Shown: in pieces, positions 58,558-64,000 of the stretch
Layout of the letters: every line of letters starts with the position of its first letter
How positions within the stretch are numbered: the stretch's first letter is position 1
NCBI GenBank assembly: GCA_023014365.1
Contig: JAEBUN010000002.1
Span: 1,922,001-1,986,000, forward strand
Direction of reading: 5' to 3'
DNA: 64,000 bases
From: Lepiota brunneoincarnata
Lineage: Eukaryota; Basidiomycota; Agaricomycetes; Agaricales; Agaricaceae
Notes under the pieces: generated by a model
The model's database searches: none
What the model was told of the DNA's origin: nothing
What the model saw: the letters and a program-made list of their open reading frames with translations, nothing else
Translations under genes and position numbers: made by a program

Positions 58558-59718
58558 TTAAATGGTCCGCTGGACCCACGTCAGCCCATCCCGAAGGGGT
58601 AGGTTGGGGTAAACCTACTTTTACAATTGACCATTGGACAACTAGGGCTTTTATCCTCTCCCGCAGTGCTTGTTGACACTGTTCGCAGGTCAAGTGTTCA
58701 GCTAGGGGTCGCAGAGCAGACTCCATTGAGCTAGTCGACAGGTCTGAATATACCTAGATTAGTATGTTCGCAGGTAAAACGCGACCAGAACATACCAGGT
58801 CTGGCATCCCATGCAAGATACGCTGACGCCAGTGCCCAGGCACGGGTCAACTTTTTCTGCTCATTAAAGTCACACCAGGGTGTGGGTGCGTGTGGGTGCG
58901 GTGGTGGGAGTAACACCCGTTTCAGCGCATCAGACCGACCAAAGTGCAGGAAGAAGAGCCGCTTCAAGTATACAGGACCAATGCGCTCCGCCATCTCATC
59001 TGTGAGTGTTGCGAGGGGGAAGGACAAAAGGTGGGAGGACGTGGCCACGGCGAGATCGTATAGGTCGAACGATGCAGCGAGCGCATATAGCTCAAGAGGG
59101 AATAAAGGCGCATGTGAAAGAAGGAGGTTGAAAGTAGGGGTTGAGGGAACGATACGATGTTTTGGTGAAATGCCGTATGTCGGAAGGTGGTTTACGACAG
59201 TAACGAGGGTGGAGAATGGAGGCGAATAATGGGCACAAGACATATCGTAAATTATGTGTAGAATAACGTTGAAAACAGTCGAGTGCTCTGGAACGGTGAG
59301 CATGGGATCGTGATCTTTGCTTGGCCCTGGGTCAGGGGGGAGAAGGTTGTTAAATTGGTTGCTGGAGGACGCGAGGAGGACCGAGGAATGGACGTAGAAG
59401 AAGACGCCATCCGAGGCGAGGAGGACAGTGTCTGGAGGGAGCTCATGCAGCTGCGCCCCTGGATAGAACGTGGTTGAGACAGAAACGAGGGTGGCGCCCT
59501 CGGTGGGATCGTCGACGGGAGTACCGTCGTGCGATTGCTTTAGGGGGTAAGCATGAGTGCGTACGAAAAGGGCGGGGACGTACAGGAGGCGTTGGGACCT
59601 GGGGATTACCGGTCTGGAGAACGGAAGTCTCAGTTGCTTTCTCTGAAAAGTCCAAGTCGAGGGGGTCGGCGACGAACTGGAGAACAGAGTCCCAGTCTGT
59701 CTGTGCGGATGACTCCAT
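58558..59718 (-). CDS. BTB/POZ domain protein of basidiomycete type
   Basis: Start MESSAQTDWDSVLQFVADPL at 59718; exon 1 ends PQVPTPP and joins QSHDGTPVDDPTEGATLVSV. The BTB core then reads LPPDTVLLASDGVFFYVHSS, VLLASSSNQFNNLL and VPEHSTVFNVILHIIYDMSC. Helical repeats follow: LYALAASFDLYDLAVATSSH, LLSFPLATLTDEMAERIGPV, YLKRLFFLHFGRSDALKRVL. After an intron comes HLTCEQCQQALRERIKALVV, then QWSIVK joined by a last intron to RTI and the TAA at 58558. The C-terminal C-x-x-C region with VVQWSxVKRTI is characteristic of a BTB family common in Agaricomycetes. The function of the family is not known. It could be a substrate adaptor for Cullin-3 by domain analogy. Confidence 0.85.
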
Positions 59719-60112
59719 GGTTGGGGATGTCGGAGTAGGAGGACGAGGGTGATGTAGGGCGGGACGAATGGCAGGAGCGGTGTCGATGGTGGACAAGGAG
59801 CAAGTGTGGAGCGTGAATATGAATAGCAAGTCGCGACTTTGTCCATAACTGGTCGCATAAGTAATCTAATCTTTTTTCTACACGGTGGGTCTGGGGTCCC
59901 TTCCCTAATTGTAACTCCACTAAGCAATTCTCAAAATCCCACGGCCCGCCCTGTGGTCGACCACAGGCCTACACTGCCCACCAAGAGTGTACAAAGAAAA
60001 TCACATATACTAATTGTAGCCTACCGCCGGCATCCATTTAAAAGTAGCCTGTGCCTCGGCTCTTGATCGTGATCGCTCAACCCAAATAAAAAAGACCCTG
60101 TACGACGAGGGC
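59719..60112. other. Spacer between BTB and DBP8 genes
   Basis: About 390 bp; both neighbours are on the minus strand. It holds the BTB promoter and the DBP8 3' end. No other feature seen. Confidence 0.4.
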
Positions 60113-62201
60113 CTAGACCCCTTCCTCGAGCTCAAGTTTGCCGCTTTTGATCTTGTAGATCTCCTCACGTTTTCCAAACTTGGTGTCATGCAATTCCTGG
60201 AAGATGTCATTCAGGAAAACACATGTCTTCTCGGCCAACCTGCACAGACTTACCATATTCGCCAGGCGTTTGGCTGTGGACACCGCGTTGAGTTTCTCGA
60301 GTACCTTGTTCTCCGCCAATCCAATCTCCTCGAGCTTTGTTCCTGCGAGAATCCACGTCAGGGATGGCCAGCCGCCTATTATGTCACTCACTAATCCGAT
60401 TTTCAATCTTCAGGATCCGTTCCTCGTCCTTCTCCGTCACAAAGCTGACTGCGACACCGCCTCTACCAGCACGGGCCGTTCGACCAACTCTATGCGTGTA
60501 TTCTTCCGGCTCAGCCGGCAGGTCCCAATTGATGACCATCGCGACGTCTTCAATGTCCAGCCCGCGTGCACCAACGTCAGTCGACACTAGGACTGGTACA
60601 ATAGATGCTCTGAACAGGGACAACGATGACAGTCGTTCACGCTGCGTTAGTCGCGAGTGTAGTGCTGTGCTTCGGATTGACAGGGACTTGAGGAGGTTGG
60701 TTAGATAGGCCGCTGTTCGTGGCTTTGTGCAGAATATGATTGTTGGTGGAGGTTGTTCTGGTCCTTCATCACCTCTGTCCTGCTTCGATCTGTTCTTGGC
60801 CTTTTTGGCTGGTTCAGGTGGCGAGCGACGTAGGTGCAGGGTTGATTCCGGTGGATTGCAAAGCAAATGAAAGAGGTACACCTCCCTTACATGGGAAGGC
60901 ACAAGAATGTAGTGCTGTTTTAGTGTTGAAACGGTTTCCACGCTGTGGAGCGGATTTCAGCGGCAAACAAGGCTCATTCAACTAAATGAACACACGCTTC
61001 AGTCACCCGGTGAATAAAAGGCTTCTGTTTGCCGTGTTTTGGCGGAGCATCAGCCACAGCATCAATTGCAGGCGTCCAAGTGGCGGTGAACAAGCATGTT
61101 TGCCGGTCTTTGGGCAAAACGTCGAATAGACAGGATAGTTCGGGTGCGAACGTTGGTGTGAGAAGCCTATCTGCTTCATCCAGTACCTTTACACATATGT
61201 GGTCAAAAGAAGTACTCGTAATGGATCATGAAGCAACAACCCTTACCAAGAATTTCAACCTCGAGAGATTCCATTTCCCCTTTGTGCTTCGAAGGTGGTC
61301 GACGATACGACCTGGTGTAGCAATGACCACATGAGGTCGACTTTCAAGCTCCAGCGCTTGAGCCATCATATCCATTCCACCGACAACCACTGCCGTCCGA
61401 ACATTGAGGGCGGCACCCAAGACGGCAAATTGGTCTGCTATTTGGAAGGCAAGTTCCCTGAAGGGAAGACGTAAGCCGTCGGGTGATAGTGAATCAAGGG
61501 AGATAAAATGCACCGTGTTGGGGTTAAGACAAGGGCATATAGACCATAAGGGTCCACAGACAACTTTTGCAGGATGGGAAGAGCGAAAGCGATCGTCTTT
61601 CCTGAGCCCGTTTTAGCATTTCCAATACAATCCCTGCCTGTTCCAATTCAGCTCAACATAAGAGGAGCCAGAAGTCTGAAGCGAAAACCTACCTACCTGC
61701 CAACAACGGCGGTATACAAGCCGCCTGAACCTCCGTTGGAACTTTGATCGACATACTTGTCAAAGCGGACAGCAGGGGAGAAGAAATCCCAAAGGAGGTG
61801 AACAATTGGGCTGCTACCCAGAGTTCTTTTTTTGGGGGGGTTTTGGAAGAATTCTTCTTGGTTAACGAGCCTAGGCGGTCGTTGACTTTGAGCGTTGGGT
61901 TTGGCCGGAGTGCGCGATTGCTCTCTTGTCCATCGTTTTCGACCGCACTTTTGGCGTCTTCTTCATCGTTGTCGTCACTTTCGCTTCCGTCTTCTTCATG
62001 TCCCCTTCCCTCCGGATTGCCGCTGTCCTCGTCGCCGTATTCTCGCACACTCGATTCTTCGTCCTCTCTATTTGCCGGCAAAACAACATCCTCCTCTCCC
62101 ATCCCCTGGCGCGGGTGTGTAGTCTTCTGTCGCTTCGCATAGGGTAGATTCTCCTGCCTTTTCAAAAGATCATCAACAGTCATAAACCTCTTGCTCCCCA
62201 T
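60113..62201 (-). CDS. DBP8: DEAD-box RNA helicase DBP8 (DDX49 type)
   Basis: Start [20 protein letters not shown] at 62201. An acidic N-terminal region (about 120 residues) precedes the Q motif [20 protein letters not shown]. Then [20 protein letters not shown] (motif I), [17 protein letters not shown] (Ia), [11 protein letters not shown] (Ib), LDEADRLL (motif II, DEAD, split by an intron before it), FTATWTPA (motif III, TAT in place of SAT), [40 protein letters not shown] (V), and [15 protein letters not shown] (VI). The C-terminus reads LDTKFG-like [23 protein letters not shown]8 works in 40S ribosomal subunit processing in the nucleolus. Identification as DBP8 rests on domain order, and DDX49-type proteins are the closest match. 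Confidence 0.9.
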
Positions 62202-62360
62202 GTTCCCCGCGCGGCGTTCGATATCGGGAGTTAGTATGTGTGTAGTCGCTGCTCAACCACTTTTATTGATCGGAGGTTTACCTAACTTGCCAAACTCGGC
62301 CATCCACAACCTGGGCAGGTCAAAGGCGAAGCGGTCAAGATCAGAGTATTCCCCACCACC

Positions 62361-62965
62361 ATGTCCACCTCAATCACAATCTCGAGCTTTGAAGCCAAAC
62401 TCGTTACATTTGATACCACTCTACACTACACGGAGGTGGCAAAGCGTCTTGAGGACGTTGTAAACAAACAAGGATCCGGAGATATCCTGTCACAGCTGAG
62501 GAGCGCCAAGAGCCGGGAGGAAATTGAAGGGGTGATCAACAATATCACTGGAGCAAACGATTTCCTGTGCGTGTATACTATCGCCTCTAATCTGATTCTT
62601 TGAAACTAATCTTGGCGGAGAAAAGGTATTTCATGGAACTAAAACATCATAATTGGCTAAACGTCTATTACAGCGTCTCTGACACACCAGCAGCAATCGT
62701 CTACACCATTGGAAATCCACTGATTGCCCAGACCATACTCCGACATGACCTCCGTGCAAGCCTTCACATTCCTCTTCGGCTACTCGTCCTTGAAAAAGCA
62801 GATCGGACGGGAACCAATGTCATGTATCAGCTCCCGTCGTCTGTCATGGTGCTTCCCGATAACACAGATCCCGAGTTGAGGACAGCGGTCGAAGAGCTGG
62901 ATAGGAAATTGGAGGGGATGGTTCGTCGGGTTTTGGAGACAGAAGAATTTGTTCCCCGGCTATGA
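62361..62965 (+). CDS. DUF302 domain protein
   Basis: Two exons: MSTSITISSFEAKLVTFDTT, YTEVAKRLEDVVNKQGSGD, GVINNITGANDF joined to YFMELKHHNWLNVYYSVSDT. Then AAIVYTIGNPLIAQTILRHD, IPLRLLVLEKADRTGTNVMY and QLPSSVMVLPD. The VYTIGNPLIAxTxLRHD and IPLRLLVLEK blocks identify the DUF302 family, a small alpha/beta domain of unknown function found in bacteria and fungi. About 190 residues, no signal peptide, C-terminus EEFVPRL. Only 16 bp separate its stop from the stop of the convergent SUA5 gene. Confidence 0.85.
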
Positions 62966-62981
62966 AGGTACCCCTGGTTGT

Positions 62982-64000
62982 CTAGCAGTTGTCTATCAGA
63001 TATCTATGGTTCTCTGCGATGCAGACGTGAGAGAGAAGAATACAGACAAGGTAGGGAAAAATCGTACATGAGTCAAAAGTTATCCACATTGACTCCCCGG
63101 CTGCTTTCCGCACCCGGTTCATCACAGCGAGCCCTTCTCGTTCTTCATGGATTTCTTCAATCAAAATCCTGTCTACCTCCTCTCGTTCTAATGTTAATAA
63201 CCCATCAAAAAGCCGCTGGGCCGCTACAGCCGGCTCAGCAATTGGTCCGAGGGTGTACCTATGCCATTCAACATCAATCTTCGAGTCAAAGCGTTCCCAT
63301 ATCTTCGAGTCTGTAGGCGCTAGCACTCCGATTTTCGTCTTCGTACCAGTAGTACTTTGTAGGGTCTCGAAAAACGAGGAAATGGGAATAGTATCCTGTC
63401 CAGCAGGTGGGTAAGAGGTGTAAAGCAGCGTAACCGGGACCGAGGGTGAATAATGTCTGTACTTCATCCCAGGGGTGGTTGGCGCTTGCTCAATAGCTTC
63501 ATCCCTATAATCACGACGATGCACGAGAACATTGGGGATCGTAGTGTCACCATCCTTGTCTTTACCCAGACCTCCCAATTCCAACCTCAGCACATGTTCA
63601 ATATCCTCAACCGTGATACCACCAGGCCGGAGAACACGAATATTTCCATCTTCATGTAACCCATCCACAACCGTGCTCTCCAACCCGACATCACAAGCAC
63701 CTCCGTCCAGGATCAATGGAACCTTCCCATCCAAATCACGGACGACGTGTTCTGCCCTCGTTGGGCTGGGTTTTCCGGATGTGTTAGCGCTCGGGGCAGC
63801 GAGAGGGCAGTTGGTCATCGCGATAAGAGCCCGAGCGACGGGGTGTGAGGGCATGCGGATCGCAACAGTGGCTTGGTTCGCTGTAATGATGCTTGGGATG
63901 ATAGTTGGGTCGCGAGGGAAGAGAAGTGTCAATGCGCCAGGCCAGTAATGCTTTATGAGGGCTTGGTACGCGGGAGACATTTCGTATTGGTTCGGAAGGA
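62982..64000 (-). CDS. SUA5: Threonylcarbamoyl-AMP synthase SUA5, N-terminal part beyond the right edge
   Basis: The frame runs off the window at 64000 and contains the second half of the YrdC domain: YQALIKHYWPGALTLLFPRD, VAIRMPSHPVARALIAMTNC, PLAAPSANTSGKPSPTRAEH, LILDGGACDVGLESTVVDG and IRVLRPGGITVEDIEHVL. Then comes TPGMKYRHYSPSVPVTLLY, the linker leading into the Sua5 domain, and AVMNRVRKAAGES. YrdC makes threonylcarbamoyl-AMP from threonine, bicarbonate and ATP for t6A37 of tRNA. The last about 29 codons (CTIFPYLVCILL to the TAG at 62982) look non-conserved. A GTACGA...CGCAG intron there would end the protein just after FDS, so the exact C-terminus is uncertain. Confidence 0.9.
   Translation of the reverse strand, partial: LPNQYEMSPAYQALIKHYWPGALTLLFPRDPTIIPSIITANQATVAIRMPSHPVARALIAMTNCPLAAPSANTSGKPSPTRAEHVVRDLDGKVPLILDGGACDVGLESTVVDGLHEDGNIRVLRPGGITVEDIEHVLRLELGGLGKDKDGDTTIPNVLVHRRDYRDEAIEQAPTTPGMKYRHYSPSVPVTLLYTSYPPAGQDTIPISSFFETLQSTTGTKTKIGVLAPTDSKIWERFDSKIDVEWHRYTLGPIAEPAVAAQRLFDGLLTLEREEVDRILIEEIHEEREGLAVMNRVRKAAGESMWITFDSCTIFPYLVCILLSHVCIAENHRYLIDNC

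Noticed and set aside
60900..61260. Unusual TAT motif III in the DBP8 helicase
   Set aside because: Conservative Ser-to-Thr change with all other helicase motifs intact; not worth a separate claim.

Overview
The window reads as nuclear DNA of a filamentous basidiomycete, most likely Agaricomycotina. Genes are tightly packed on both strands, interrupted by many short introns (about 45-70 nt), and every recognisable product is a fungal or general eukaryotic housekeeping family. No rRNA, tRNA, CRISPR array or transposon was recognised. Exon boundaries were worked out by hand from splice sites and protein family conservation. Gene ends are more reliable than starts, and internal exon ends are approximate unless stated.

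Layout. Left part (1-16.1 kb): the first codons of a divergent gene with a PAM2 motif, then SLA1 (endocytic actin adaptor), a large SEC7/BIG-type Arf exchange factor, deoxyhypusine synthase, a divergent 14-3-3 protein and an Aro8-type aminotransferase. From 16 to 29 kb: a doubtful Cys-containing ORF, a GIS2/Byr3-type zinc-knuckle protein, COQ10, a GST-like protein with a C-terminal extension, a class III-like chitin synthase, a RING protein, a SPO12-like protein and a RHEB GTPase. From 29 to 33 kb: a GH2 beta-mannosidase.

The most unusual region is 33.5-48.9 kb. Four head-to-tail major facilitator transporters of the anion:cation symporter (DAL5/allantoate permease-like) family lie on the minus strand, with a decayed fifth tail between two of them. 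A fifth intact paralogue lies inverted beyond an AARSD1-type alanyl-tRNA editing gene and a second RING gene. This is the accessory, recently expanding part of the window.

The right part (49-64 kb) is conserved again: NEM1 phosphatase, ESCRT-III SNF7, ceramide synthase, U2B''/U1A snRNP protein, a DJ-1/Hsp31-like protein, MOB1, a BTB protein, the DEAD-box helicase DBP8, a DUF302 protein and SUA5 (cut by the right edge).

The genes are not a pathway cluster. Several touch membrane traffic and lipids (SLA1, SEC7, SNF7, NEM1, ceramide synthase), translation (deoxyhypusine synthase, AARSD1, SUA5, DBP8) or mitotic exit (SPO12, MOB1), but their order looks like ordinary fungal gene packing. Four introns are best explained as GC-AG, and two RING genes share an intron at the same codon.
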